64,000 nucleotides of DNA from Scatosoma sp045542595. Lineage in GTDB: Bacteria; Bacillota; Clostridia; Christensenellales; Borkfalkiaceae. The DNA lies in assembly GCA_045542595.1 (NCBI GenBank), contig JAZQLI010000002.1:62001-126000 (forward strand). Direction: 5' to 3'. How positions within the stretch are numbered: position 1 is the stretch's first letter; the number at the start of each line of letters is the position of its first letter. The translations under genes were made by a program, and so were the position numbers. Of this stretch, positions 1 through 8,922 are shown piece by piece. The notes beneath the pieces were generated by a model. The model did no database searches, was not told the DNA's origin, and was given only the letters and a program-made list of their open reading frames with translations.

Positions 1-644
1 TCCGCCGTACAGTTTTCGCCTTCCATATCCACTACGAAATCGGTATCCGCAATCTGCTTTCCGTGCGTGTACAGTTTTTCTTTCACGATAAAAGTGGAAT
101 TCGCCTGTATTTTCGCTTTAGTGATACGGTTCGTCGAATCAATTCCCTTAATTTGCGTCGTTTCCATTTCCATATACGCGCCTTCTTCAAGATAGACCAC
201 CGTTTCGGGATTCATTACGTTTTCGCCCTTACCGTCGCCGTCGCCGTAATGCTTTTCTACGTATTTCACTTTGGCGTTTTTACCCACGTAAAAGGTATGC
301 ACGCCGTCGTGTCTTGACGTCATATCCACGCCGCCGCAGTTGTGTATACCGCAACCTGCCACGATAACCACGTCGGCGTTTTCTCCGATATGGAAATCGT
401 TATACACCATCTCTTGCCAACCGGCTTTACTGATGATAACGGGGATATGCATACTCTCGTTTTTGGTGTTGGGTTTGATATAAATATCAATGCCCTGTTT
501 TCCGTCCGTTTTCGGCACGATATCAATATTCGCCGTCGACTTCCGTCCGTCCGTTTGACCGTTAGCACGGATATTATACGCGCCTTCGGGAATGCCGTGT
601 AAGTCGGCTATTTTCAAAAGTAAATCTCTTTCTATTGCGTCCAT
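1..644 (-). CDS. SufB/SufD-family Fe-S scaffold protein (C-terminus beyond window)
   Basis: Open frame from an ATG at 644 to the window edge, 214 codons seen, no stop. The chain begins MDAIERDLLLKIADL and later shows the beta-helix style run VEKHYGDGDGKG followed by NPETVVYLEEGAYMEME, typical of SufB/SufD core domains, which form the scaffold that holds nascent Fe-S clusters with the ATPase SufC. It starts 10 nt after the sufC stop, so the two are co-transcribed. The short N-terminal region before the beta-helix points to the small archaeal/clostridial SufB type (about 300 aa) rather than the 470-aa SufB of E. coli; the missing end prevents a length check. Confidence 0.85.
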   Translation of the reverse strand, partial: MDAIERDLLLKIADLHGIPEGAYNIRANGQTDGRKSTANIDIVPKTDGKQGIDIYIKPNTKNESMHIPVIISKAGWQEMVYNDFHIGENADVVIVAGCGIHNCGGVDMTSRHDGVHTFYVGKNAKVKYVEKHYGDGDGKGENVMNPETVVYLEEGAYMEMETTQIKGIDSTNRITKAKIQANSTFIVKEKLYTHGKQIADTDFVVDMEGENCTA

Positions 645-654
645 AACCGTCTCC

Positions 655-1380
655 TTACAGCTTCGCCGTCAATACGTGGCAAGCGTCCTTTCCCAAAAGC
701 TTAGGCAACACTTCGTCTTTTTCGCCCACACTTTGTATTTGACCGTCCGCGATAACCACTATTTTATCGGCAATATTTAAAATACGTTCTTGATGGGAAA
801 TGATAAGAATGTTCCCCTGCGTTTTTTCGTGCATTTTTTCAAAGACTTTAATAAGATTGCCAAAACTCCACAAATCAATCCCCGCTTCGGGCTCGTCGAA
901 TACGGAAAGGGACGTACCGCGCGCCAAAATAGTGGCAATTTCGATACGTTTCAATTCTCCCCCCGAAAGGGAAGCGTTTACTTCGCGGTCTAAATAATCC
1001 CTTGCGCAAAGCCCCACTTCGGATAAATACGCACAGGCATCGGAAACCTTTGTGGCTTTCCCTGCGGCGATATTGATAAGGTCGCGTACGGTAATGCCTT
1101 TAAAACGCACGGGTTGTTGAAAGGCGTACGAAATACCCTTTTGCGCGCGCTCGGTTACCGATAAATGCGTAATATCTTCGCCGTTGAAATAAATTTTTCC
1201 CGACGTGGGCTTTAAAATGCCGGCAATCACTTTGGCAAGCGTAGATTTACCGCCGCCGTTCGGGCCGGTAAACGCCACGAAACGTTCGTCAAGCGTTAAG
1301 TTGATATTCTTTAATATCGTCTTTTCGCCCAACTCGTCCTTTACTTGATAGCTTATATTTTCAAGCTGTAACATTTTCAT
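655..1380 (-). CDS. sufC: SufC-type ABC ATPase for Fe-S cluster assembly
   Basis: 241 aa, a soluble ABC ATPase that energises Fe-S cluster assembly on SufB/D. Walker A GPNGGGKST at residues 39-47, signature LSGGELKR, and a Walker B ending in FDEPEAGIDLWS, the E-A-G-I-D-L form characteristic of SufC as opposed to transporter ATPases. No membrane partner is nearby; the next gene is the SufB/D scaffold. Start at 1380 lies just after AAGGAAC; a second ATG at 1374 would also fit. No sufS or sufU is visible, but the operon runs out of the window. Confidence 0.92.
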   Translation of the reverse strand: MKMLQLENISYQVKDELGEKTILKNINLTLDERFVAFTGPNGGGKSTLAKVIAGILKPTSGKIYFNGEDITHLSVTERAQKGISYAFQQPVRFKGITVRDLINIAAGKATKVSDACAYLSEVGLCARDYLDREVNASLSGGELKRIEIATILARGTSLSVFDEPEAGIDLWSFGNLIKVFEKMHEKTQGNILIISHQERILNIADKIVVIADGQIQSVGEKDEVLPKLLGKDACHVLTAKL

Positions 1381-1407
1381 ATGTTCCTTATAACTTTCTC
1401 TCGTTTA

Positions 1408-1436
1408 AATATAACGCAAAACGCACACTTTTTAAA
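1408..1436 (-). promoter_or_regulatory. Predicted sigma-A promoter of sufC-sufB
   Basis: TTTAAA (1431-1436) and TATATT (1408-1413) with a 17-nt spacer on the minus strand, about 28 nt upstream of sufC. A run of alternating CG (1437-1446) sits just upstream. Confidence 0.5.
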
Positions 1437-1486
1437 CGCGCGCGCGTAAAATTTATGCGGCTTTATACGCATTTAATACAAACGGA

Positions 1487-2149
1487 TTAAAAAATTTGCA
1501 TAAAAATGCCGTTCGCTTTCAACCGTTTGCGGCGCTCCTTATAATCGGGGACGTATTTCTCCACTTCCGCCCAAAACCGCGGCGAGTGGTTTTTATGCTT
1601 GGTATGCGCAAGCTCGTGCACCACTACGTAGTCGATAAGCGATTTATCCGCATACAGCAAACGGAAAGTATACCGCAGGGCATTATCCGCCGTACACGAG
1701 CCCCAACGGCTACGCGCCGAAGAAACGGAAACCGAGCGGTAGCGCGTTTGCATAATATCCGCCCAGTACGCCGTGCGTTGCGTAAAAATACGCTTAGCGT
1801 TTTCTTTTAGCCATTTCACAAGCCGTTCTTTCGCGTTTTTTTGCGGTAAATAAATTACGTTTTCTTCCCCGTCGAAAGCAATACGGCTTTTATCCGTCAG
1901 TGTAATTCGACAAGGCTTTCCAAGCAAGGAAAAGGTGTACCCTTCCAAATTTTCATTCGGTAAAAGCGTACCTGCCCCTGTCCTTTCCGCTTTTTTACGT
2001 AATATCCAGTTTTCTTTTTCCGTTAAAAAGGAAAAAATCCGTTCCGTCGAACACCGCATAGGCGCGCGTACCGTTATCCTGCCGAAACAGTCGATACTAA
2101 CGGACAGCGTTTTTCGATAGGAACGGATAATTTTATCCGGATTTATCAT
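1487..2149 (-). CDS. YgjP-like (DUF45) zinc metallopeptidase
   Basis: 220 aa. The C-terminal half carries the zinc-protease motif HELAHTKHKNHSPRFW, with a preceding SARSRWGSC segment, the hallmark pair of the YgjP/WLM-like DUF45 family. HELAH supplies two zinc ligands and the catalytic Glu. No signal peptide or membrane segment is seen, so it is cytoplasmic. Substrate is unknown for the family in bacteria. It begins 12 nt after galE and has only a weak ribosome site, consistent with translational coupling as the last gene of the CNNM-galE-ygjP unit. Confidence 0.82.
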   Translation of the reverse strand: MINPDKIIRSYRKTLSVSIDCFGRITVRAPMRCSTERIFSFLTEKENWILRKKAERTGAGTLLPNENLEGYTFSLLGKPCRITLTDKSRIAFDGEENVIYLPQKNAKERLVKWLKENAKRIFTQRTAYWADIMQTRYRSVSVSSARSRWGSCTADNALRYTFRLLYADKSLIDYVVVHELAHTKHKNHSPRFWAEVEKYVPDYKERRKRLKANGIFMQIF

Positions 2150-2161
2150 TCCGCGCGGCGG

Positions 2162-3175
2162 TTACGCTTCGTAACCCATAGGGTTGCCGCTTTGCCATTT
2201 CCATTGCGAAGCGCACATTTCTTCGATACCGAATTTCGCTTCCCACTTAAGTTCCGCTTTCGCCTTATCAGGGCAAGCGTAGCAAGCCGCAATATCGCCG
2301 GGACGGCGTTCGCAAATTTTATACGGCAACGTTTTTCCACACGCCTTTTCAAATGCGTGAATCATATCCATAACGCTATAGCCGTGCCCCGTCCCAAGGT
2401 TATAAATATGCACGCCGGAAGTTTTACATTCTTCAATAGCCGCGATATGACCGAGCGCCAAATCGACTACGTGAATATAATCGCGTACGCCCGTTCCGTC
2501 GGGAGTGTCGTAATCGTTACCAAAGACATTGATACATTGCAATTTACCCGAAGCAACTTGTGCCACGAAAGGCATAAGGTTGTTGGGAATGCCTTTGGGG
2601 TCTTCGCCGATAAGTCCGCTTTCGTGCGCGCCTACGGGGTTGAAATAACGGAGCAGAATAATATTCCACGCGTTATCCGCCTTATGTACGTCTTGCATAA
2701 TATTTTCCATCATAAGTTTGGTACTGCCGTAAGGGTTGGTGGTAGAAAGACGGCAATTTTCGTCTAAAGGCAAACGTTCGGGGTCGCCGTAAACGGTAGC
2801 CGACGAAGAGAAGATAATTTTCTTTACGTTGTGCTTTTCCATCACTTGCAACAACGCAACCGTACCGCTGATGTTGTTTTCGTAATATTTCAAAGGCAAT
2901 TTACAGCTTTCGCCAACCGCTTTAAACGCCGCAAAGTGAATAACCGCATCAAAAGTATGCGCCGAGAAAATTTTATCCATTGCCGCGCTATCACGGATAT
3001 CCGCTTCGTAAAACGTTACCTGTTTCCCCGTGATTTTTTGCACACGGCGCAAGCTTTCGGGGCTGGAATTGCTAAAATTGTCCACTACCACTACGTCGTA
3101 ATTTTTGTTCAAGAGTTCTAATACGGTATGCGAACCGATATAGCCGCACCCCCCCGTAACTAAAATAGTTGCCAT
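2162..3175 (-). CDS. galE: UDP-glucose 4-epimerase
   Basis: 337 aa, the usual GalE length. It interconverts UDP-glucose and UDP-galactose with tightly bound NAD. N-terminal Rossmann loop GGCGYIGSH at 8-16; catalytic Ser124, Tyr149 and Lys153 (in NPYGSTK) fall at the same numbers as in E. coli GalE. GAGAGG lies 9 nt before the start. Second gene of a three-gene unit behind the CNNM protein (18-nt gap). UDP-galactose may feed surface polysaccharide, since no galT or galK is present here. Confidence 0.95.
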   Translation of the reverse strand: MATILVTGGCGYIGSHTVLELLNKNYDVVVVDNFSNSSPESLRRVQKITGKQVTFYEADIRDSAAMDKIFSAHTFDAVIHFAAFKAVGESCKLPLKYYENNISGTVALLQVMEKHNVKKIIFSSSATVYGDPERLPLDENCRLSTTNPYGSTKLMMENIMQDVHKADNAWNIILLRYFNPVGAHESGLIGEDPKGIPNNLMPFVAQVASGKLQCINVFGNDYDTPDGTGVRDYIHVVDLALGHIAAIEECKTSGVHIYNLGTGHGYSVMDMIHAFEKACGKTLPYKICERRPGDIAACYACPDKAKAELKWEAKFGIEEMCASQWKWQSGNPMGYEA

Positions 3176-3193
3176 AATATTTTACCTCTCGTT

Positions 3194-4504
3194 TTAATTT
3201 TTATTTTCTTCTTCTTCAAAAAGAATATCGTCCGCTTTCTTCGAACGGATTTTAAGCACCTTTTGCTTGGTGGCTTTTACCACTTTTAAATCGATATCCT
3301 TATAACGAACTACTTCGCCGATAGGCGGAATTTCGCCAAACAATTCCGTTACCAAACCGCCGACGGTATTCGATTCGTATTCGCCGTCTTCGTAATTAAT
3401 TTCGTCTTCGTCGTCTTCTTTTTCCGTTTCGTATAAAGGGAAGAAATCGGTAAGTTCACATTTACCGTCTACCCAGTATTCGTCTTCGCCCACTTTACCA
3501 AAGAGCACTTCTTCTTCGTCGTGTTCGTCCCAAATTTCTCCGACGAGTTCTTCCAAAATATCTTCCAGGGTAACGATACCCACCAGTCCGCCGTATTCGT
3601 CCGAAACCGCTGCCATATGAATTTTACTTTTTTGCAGTTGCTTTAACAGCGCGGAAATACGCGTATATTCGGTAGTGAATACGATATCCTGTACCAAATG
3701 CCCTATTTCCTTTTCGCCTTTGATATAACCGCTGTAAAAATCCCGTTCGTGAATGAGCCCGATAACGTTATCTATCGTGTCTTTATACACGGGCAAACGG
3801 GAATACCCCGTCTTTTCGAATATTTCACGAATTTCGTCCATAGAAGCGTTTTCGTTTGCCGCGTAAACGTCTACGCGTGGTACTAAAATGTCTTCCACCT
3901 TCAAATCGTCAAATTCCAGCGCCGAACGCACCAACTCCGATTCGTCTTCCTTAAGCGTACCGTCTTCTTCCGCTTCGTCCACTAAAGAGCGGAGTTCTTC
4001 GTCGGTAACCGATTCGTCTTTTTTAAGTTTAAAGACTTTTGCCAAGCCATTTTTATACAAATCGAACACTTTACCAAACGGCATCAAAATCCAGTAGAAA
4101 AGCTGCATCAAAGGATAAAAGAAGAAGCACATCTTTTCAGGATATACACTTGCTAAATATTTCGGAGTAATTTCACCGAAAAGGAGCACCACTACAGTAA
4201 GTACTGCCGTCGACACCGTCGTCGAATCGATACCCGTGCCAAAAAGTAATTGGCCAAATAAAATAGTACCCAGTGCCGAAGCCGTTAAATTTACAATGTT
4301 ATTACCGATTAAAATAGTAGTAACCAGCTTATCGTAATTTTCGTCGGCGAATTTATAAACCGCTTTTGCGTTTTTCTTGCCCAGCGCGACCATACTTTTG
4401 AGTTTGATTTTGTTCGCGCAAGAATACGCCGTTTCCGTGCCCGAAAAAAAGCCCGAAAGCAACACCAAAATTACGATAATGATAGATAGGGGTAGGGGTT
4501 CCAT
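3194..4504 (-). CDS. CNNM/CorC (HlyC) family membrane protein with CBS pair
   Basis: 436 aa. Four hydrophobic segments in residues 5-150 form the DUF21 (CNNM) membrane domain; a tandem CBS pair follows at roughly 195-320 (VEDILVPRVDVYA, GIVTLEDILEELVGE), then a CorC_HlyC transporter-associated domain. Family members are linked to magnesium and cobalt export or homeostasis. The chain is very acidic between and after the CBS domains. The AGGAGG ribosome site is about 17 nt from the ATG, farther than usual, but an in-frame TAA two codons before the ATG rules out an earlier start. Confidence 0.9.
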   Translation of the reverse strand: MEPLPLSIIIVILVLLSGFFSGTETAYSCANKIKLKSMVALGKKNAKAVYKFADENYDKLVTTILIGNNIVNLTASALGTILFGQLLFGTGIDSTTVSTAVLTVVVLLFGEITPKYLASVYPEKMCFFFYPLMQLFYWILMPFGKVFDLYKNGLAKVFKLKKDESVTDEELRSLVDEAEEDGTLKEDESELVRSALEFDDLKVEDILVPRVDVYAANENASMDEIREIFEKTGYSRLPVYKDTIDNVIGLIHERDFYSGYIKGEKEIGHLVQDIVFTTEYTRISALLKQLQKSKIHMAAVSDEYGGLVGIVTLEDILEELVGEIWDEHDEEEVLFGKVGEDEYWVDGKCELTDFFPLYETEKEDDEDEINYEDGEYESNTVGGLVTELFGEIPPIGEVVRYKDIDLKVVKATKQKVLKIRSKKADDILFEEEENKN

Positions 4505-4567
4505 AAGATATTATTGAATATCCTCCTGTTAAAAAAATATTTTATGATAAAAAACTTCATCTTCCCT

Positions 4568-4597
4568 ATTATAATACATTCGCAAATACTTTGTCAA
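4568..4597 (-). promoter_or_regulatory. Predicted sigma-A promoter of the CNNM-galE-ygjP unit
   Basis: TTGACA (4592-4597), 18-nt spacer, TATAAT (4568-4573) on the minus strand, 64 nt upstream of the CNNM start. It lies just after the oppF stop; I see no clear terminator between them. Confidence 0.75.
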
Positions 4598-4635
4598 CAC
4601 GAAAAGGCGATATTTGCATTTTTTCACGAAAATTT

Positions 4636-5988
4636 TTACTTCGTTTCCCCGTCTTTTGCTGCAAGCGCGCGTTTTTCTTTCGTCGATTTTTCAGCAAAAT
4701 GACAAGCTACAAAACGCCCCTTTTCCACTTCTTTTAAGGGTGCGTATTCCCTTTTACATATTTCTTGCGCCATAAAACAACGGGTATGAAAGGGACAGCC
4801 CGTTATCTTTTGCGTGGGCGACGGTAAATCCCCCCGCCATTCTATTTTTTGCGTTCCTTTCTTTTTCGTAGTGGGTACAGCGGAAAGGAGTGCTATCGTA
4901 TACGGATGTAAAGGACTATCAAACACTTGTTCCGTTTCGCCTTGTTCCATAATTTGTCCTAAATACATTACAGCCACTCTATCGGAAACGTGCCGTACCA
5001 CCGAAATATCGTGGGAGATAAAAAGATAGGTTAAACCTTTTTCTTCTTTGAGTGTAGACAGCAAATTTAAAATTTGCGCCTGCACCGATACGTCTAACGC
5101 AGATACGCATTCGTCGCAAACGATAAATTTTGGGCGTACGGAAAGCGCACGCGCTATGCACACCCGTTGGCGTTGTCCACCCGAAAATTCGTGTGGGTAA
5201 CGCTGCGCGGTAAACGGTTGTAAACCACAGCTTTGCATAAGTTGTAAAACGTAGCTATCCAACTCTTTTTCGCCGCGCTTAAAATAGTTATGCGTATACG
5301 CGCCTTCCGCAATAATTTGCCCTACCGTCATACGCGGATTTAAAGAAGAATACGGGTCTTGAAACACAATTTGCAAATCGGAACGGAATTTTCTCCATTC
5401 CTTTTCCGTGAGCCGACACAAATCCACTCCGCTATCCAGTTTTTCTTCCAGCGCGGCGAACGCCTTGTCTTTTCCTGCTTCCGTTCTCAAGGCATTCAAA
5501 GCGTTTTCCGCCAACGCCGCCGCCTGCTTATCCCCCTTTTTTAGCGCGGTATATTTTTCCTTGAGTGCGGCAATTCCTTGCGTGAACACCACGCCGCTTG
5601 CGCCTAAAAAGCCGCCTAAAATTTTCACGGCGGAATACAGCCGCGCGGACAAAAACGCGTTTTTCGTGTCTTCCAAATACGCCATGCGGAGCGTTTCAGC
5701 ATTTTTTAAGGTTGTAAACAAATAGGACGGCAACGCTTCTTCTAAGGTAATGCCGCGATATATCACCACGCCGTCCGTGGGCGTAGTCAGCCCCAACACC
5801 GTCCTACCAAAGGTAGACTTACCGCAACCGCTTTCCCCCACTAAAGCGAACGTTTCTCCCCGTTTTATCTCCAACGATAGATTATCGACGGCGCGTAGAA
5901 CCGTTTTATTTTTACGAAAAAGTGTAGACGACACCGGATAATATTTTTTAAGACGGGTTATGGACAACAAGCTTTGCGTGTTCTTCAT
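4636..5988 (-). CDS. oppF: Oligopeptide ABC transporter ATPase OppF with internal insertion
   Basis: 450 aa from the ATG at 5988, preceded by GGAGAAG; a longer frame upstream is ignored because it is translated across the oppD end. Walker A GESGCGKST at 51-59, Q-loop FQDPYSSLNPRM at 209-220, signature SGGQRQR at 269-275, Walker B CDECVSALD at 291-299 (Cys where DEPVSALD is usual), then the oligopeptide C-terminal Cys motif. OppF proteins are normally about 320-330 aa; the excess is an Ala/Lys/Glu-rich stretch of about 110 residues (80-190) between the Walker A lobe and the Q-loop. It overlaps the oppD end by 41 nt in another frame. Last gene of the opp operon. Confidence 0.9.
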   Translation of the reverse strand: MKNTQSLLSITRLKKYYPVSSTLFRKNKTVLRAVDNLSLEIKRGETFALVGESGCGKSTFGRTVLGLTTPTDGVVIYRGITLEEALPSYLFTTLKNAETLRMAYLEDTKNAFLSARLYSAVKILGGFLGASGVVFTQGIAALKEKYTALKKGDKQAAALAENALNALRTEAGKDKAFAALEEKLDSGVDLCRLTEKEWRKFRSDLQIVFQDPYSSLNPRMTVGQIIAEGAYTHNYFKRGEKELDSYVLQLMQSCGLQPFTAQRYPHEFSGGQRQRVCIARALSVRPKFIVCDECVSALDVSVQAQILNLLSTLKEEKGLTYLFISHDISVVRHVSDRVAVMYLGQIMEQGETEQVFDSPLHPYTIALLSAVPTTKKKGTQKIEWRGDLPSPTQKITGCPFHTRCFMAQEICKREYAPLKEVEKGRFVACHFAEKSTKEKRALAAKDGETK

Positions 5989-6982
5989 TGTTTCTCTTCT
6001 CCTTATTAGGATAAAAACAGGCGATAAAATGCCCTTTTTCCGCTTCCGTAAGCGTAGGGAACTGCTCTGTGCAACGCCGCGTGCAATACTTACAACGGGG
6101 CGCAAATTTACAGCCCTTGGGTAAGCGCAACGGGTGCGGTACGCTACCGGGAATACTCTCTAATTTCCCTTTGCTAACGCGGTTTTCAGGCAAGGACGCC
6201 AACAATCCTTCGGTGTACGGGTGCAAATACGTACTGCTACCGAAAATTTTTTCTTTGGGAGCGTATTCTACCACCCGTCCGCAATACATTACGGCAACGA
6301 AATCCGCCATTTCGTTAACCACTCCTAAATCGTGCGTGATAAACAAAATCGCCGCGCCCACTTCCGCTTGCAGCGCGCGCATCAACCGTAAAATTTCCGC
6401 TTGCACGGACACGTCCAGTGCCGTAGTCGGTTCGTCCGCGATTAAAAGTTTAGGTCGGCACGCAAGCGCCATAGCAATCATAACACGTTGCCGCATACCG
6501 CCTGAAAGCTGATGGGGATATCTTTTTAACATTTGTTCGGCGCTCGAGATACGCACCGATTGCAGCGCGGCAAGCGCGCCCTTTCGCGCTTCCTTTTTGC
6601 TGGCGTTTTGATGCAAAACAAACGGCTCGCTCAGTTGTTTTTTTATCGTGAATACGGGGTTTAAAGCGGTCATCGGCTCTTGAAAAATCATAGAAATTTT
6701 ATTGCCGCGTATCCGCCGCATTTGCTCGTCGTCCAGCTTTGCCAAATCGACAAAAGTCCCGTCGCCGCACTCGTCAAATAAAATTTCCCCACTCGTTTGC
6801 GCGTTATCGTCCAACAGCCGTAAAACGGACATTGCCGTAACGCTTTTGCCCGAGCCCGACTCCCCTACCAAGCAAAGCGTTTTGCCCTGTTCCACGTCAA
6901 AAGAAACGCCGTCCACCGCAGGCACGTTGCCGCTGCGCGTTTGAAACGTTACGCGTAAATTGTTTATCCGTAAAAGCGCCAT
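5948..6982 (-). CDS. oppD: Oligopeptide ABC transporter ATPase OppD
   Basis: 344 aa, normal for OppD/DppD. Walker A GESGSGKS at 40-47, Q-loop IFQEPMTALNP near 99-109, signature LSGGMRQR at 159-166, Walker B LLIADEPTTALD at 179-190, and the C-terminal oligopeptide-transporter region with clustered cysteines (CKFAPRCKYCTRRC). It pairs with OppF to power uptake through OppB/OppC. GGAGC precedes the ATG and the oppC stop is 18 nt upstream. The 3' end overlaps the start of oppF. Confidence 0.94.
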   Translation of the reverse strand: MALLRINNLRVTFQTRSGNVPAVDGVSFDVEQGKTLCLVGESGSGKSVTAMSVLRLLDDNAQTSGEILFDECGDGTFVDLAKLDDEQMRRIRGNKISMIFQEPMTALNPVFTIKKQLSEPFVLHQNASKKEARKGALAALQSVRISSAEQMLKRYPHQLSGGMRQRVMIAMALACRPKLLIADEPTTALDVSVQAEILRLMRALQAEVGAAILFITHDLGVVNEMADFVAVMYCGRVVEYAPKEKIFGSSTYLHPYTEGLLASLPENRVSKGKLESIPGSVPHPLRLPKGCKFAPRCKYCTRRCTEQFPTLTEAEKGHFIACFYPNKEKRNNEEHAKLVVHNPS

Positions 6983-7000
6983 TTTTTGCTCCTTTGCCGA

Positions 7001-8920
7001 TTATCGACTGTTTTTGGGGTCTAGCGCGTCGCGCAAAGCGTCCCCTACGATATTGATACAAATGACGGCAACCGATAAGAACAACGACGGAAAAAGCCAT
7101 TGCCACCAGTAGTTTTGTATAACCGTACTGTTATTACAACCGTTGAGCATATTCCCCCAAGTAGGTTGCGGCGGCTGTACGCCGAACCCTAAATAGGAGA
7201 GTGAAGATTCGGTTAAAAGACAACCGGCAAAATCTAACGTCATACTCACTAAAATGACCGAAACGACGTTGGGTAGAATGTGTTTAAACGCCACCGTGCG
7301 CGGTTTTACCCCCAACGCTTTGGCGGCGGTAACGAACTCTTTTTCCCGTTCGGCAAGTACCTGCCCCCGTAAAATGCGTGCCAAACCCGTCCACGAGAGC
7401 GCGCCTAAAATGAGCATAATAATGAAAATTCGCATACTTTCCGAAACGTTATAGTGCTTGATGATTTGGGATAACAACATAGCAAACGGCAAAAACGGAA
7501 TAGACGAGAAAATTTCCGTAATGCGCATCAACAGCGTATCGACAAAACCGCCGAAATACCCTGCCACGCACCCCACGATAATGGCAATTACCGACGAAAC
7601 GAGTACGGCAACCGCGCCCACCGTCATCGTCATTTTACCGCCGTGCACGATACGGGCAAACACGTCGCGACCACGCCCGTCCGTGCCCATTAAATATCCC
7701 TTTAACCCCACGCTTTCCAGCAGTTGATTTTCGCCGTTTACCACGTAACTTTGCATAGAACCTGCAAACACTCGTTTTGCGTTATCCGTATGGGTAAACG
7801 TACACTGTCCGTACGCGTTATGCCCCCAACCGTATACGCCGCCTAAATTGGTAACGCCGACAAAATGCCTTGCTCCGCCGTCGATTTGTGTGAAATGTTC
7901 CCCCTGTTTCAAAACGGGAAATTCGTTTTCGCCGTTTTCGATAGCGCCCGTTACCACTACGTCGCCGTCGCTTAACAGTGTGGCGACGCATTTACCCGTC
8001 GCCGCTATTTGCACCGCGCGTTTACCCGAAAGAAATTCTATAAACGAAGCTTGTGCGCCTTGCCGCATACTGTACGCCGAAACAAAACTATTATCCCCAC
8101 CCGTGGAAACCGTTCCGTCCAAAAGCAACGCCACCGCCACCGAGTTGGTAAACGCCACCTGTTTCACTCCCGAAAGAGCGGATACTGCGGCAAGATTTTT
8201 CACGGCGTTGGTATTCCCCCAAAGATAGGCTTTTCCGTCCGTAGTAACCAGTGCAGACGTTTGATAACCGCACCAAAGCCCCGAAACGCGTTCGGGTAAA
8301 ATGCCATCCGCAAGTTCTAAGGGCATAGGCAGGGCATTGAGTGTTTCCTGCGTGCCGTATTGACCGCAGCTATTATCCCCCCACCCCACGATTTTGCCCG
8401 TTTTGGTAAGTGCTAAAATATGGTCTTTTCCAGCAGCGACAAACGCCGCGCCTTCGTTTTGTACGGTTTGCGGCACGTTTTTTAAATCCGTTTTATACAG
8501 TTTATCTTTGGTTGCGCCCCAAACGAATACATCTCCCTTTTCGTTACGCCCCACGCTAAAGCCCGAAAATCCGTCTATTTCCGCCAGCTTTTCCTTTAAA
8601 CCGCGCGGTACGGCACGTAAAGAGTACGTCGGTGCAAGATTTTGTTGCAAAGCGTCGGTGTAATTGACGTCCATAGGCACAAACGTCGGCGCGATAAATA
8701 CAAACAAAAACAGCGCAACAAGCGTAAACAACGCGGCGAGTGCCGACTTTTTCGAAAAGAACGCTTCCCGTACCAAACGGGAAGGACTTTGTATTTTTCC
8801 TTCTTGCGGCGTAGACATTTTTTTACCTGTAAACGCACGGGCTATCCACCGAAAAACGCGTTTAAACGCAGACACGGTAGCTTCCAACGCCCTTTGAAAA
8901 AAGTTTTTCTTTTTATGCAT
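7001..8920 (-). CDS. oppC: OppC-type permease with an RCC1-like domain in its first external loop
   Basis: 639 aa from the ATG at 8920 (GGGAGA lies 6-7 nt upstream; a GTG at 8926 overlapping the oppB stop is the alternative). Residues about 60-82 form TM1. The DppC-type text LAPT (about 97) should run straight into GTDGRGRDVFARI, but that motif only appears near 413. The roughly 305 intervening residues carry RCC1-like repeats with WG turns: VWGATK, GWGDNSCGQYG, LWGNTN, GWGHNAYGQC. Permease TMs and the EAA coupling motif (FVTAAKALGVKPRTV) follow. OppC is normally about 300 aa. Topology places the propeller outside the membrane, beside the OppA docking site. Frame is intact throughout. Confidence 0.93.
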   Translation of the reverse strand: MHKKKNFFQRALEATVSAFKRVFRWIARAFTGKKMSTPQEGKIQSPSRLVREAFFSKKSALAALFTLVALFLFVFIAPTFVPMDVNYTDALQQNLAPTYSLRAVPRGLKEKLAEIDGFSGFSVGRNEKGDVFVWGATKDKLYKTDLKNVPQTVQNEGAAFVAAGKDHILALTKTGKIVGWGDNSCGQYGTQETLNALPMPLELADGILPERVSGLWCGYQTSALVTTDGKAYLWGNTNAVKNLAAVSALSGVKQVAFTNSVAVALLLDGTVSTGGDNSFVSAYSMRQGAQASFIEFLSGKRAVQIAATGKCVATLLSDGDVVVTGAIENGENEFPVLKQGEHFTQIDGGARHFVGVTNLGGVYGWGHNAYGQCTFTHTDNAKRVFAGSMQSYVVNGENQLLESVGLKGYLMGTDGRGRDVFARIVHGGKMTMTVGAVAVLVSSVIAIIVGCVAGYFGGFVDTLLMRITEIFSSIPFLPFAMLLSQIIKHYNVSESMRIFIIMLILGALSWTGLARILRGQVLAEREKEFVTAAKALGVKPRTVAFKHILPNVVSVILVSMTLDFAGCLLTESSLSYLGFGVQPPQPTWGNMLNGCNNSTVIQNYWWQWLFPSLFLSVAVICINIVGDALRDALDPKNSR

Positions 8921-8922
8921 AC

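Noticed and set aside
1437..1446. Alternating CG run as Z-DNA or repeat of interest
   Set aside because: Only 10 bp and no second copy in comparable positions.
5989..6105. Longer start for OppF
   Set aside because: The extra 39 codons overlap oppD, lack family similarity and bypass the good GGAGAAG site at the inner ATG.
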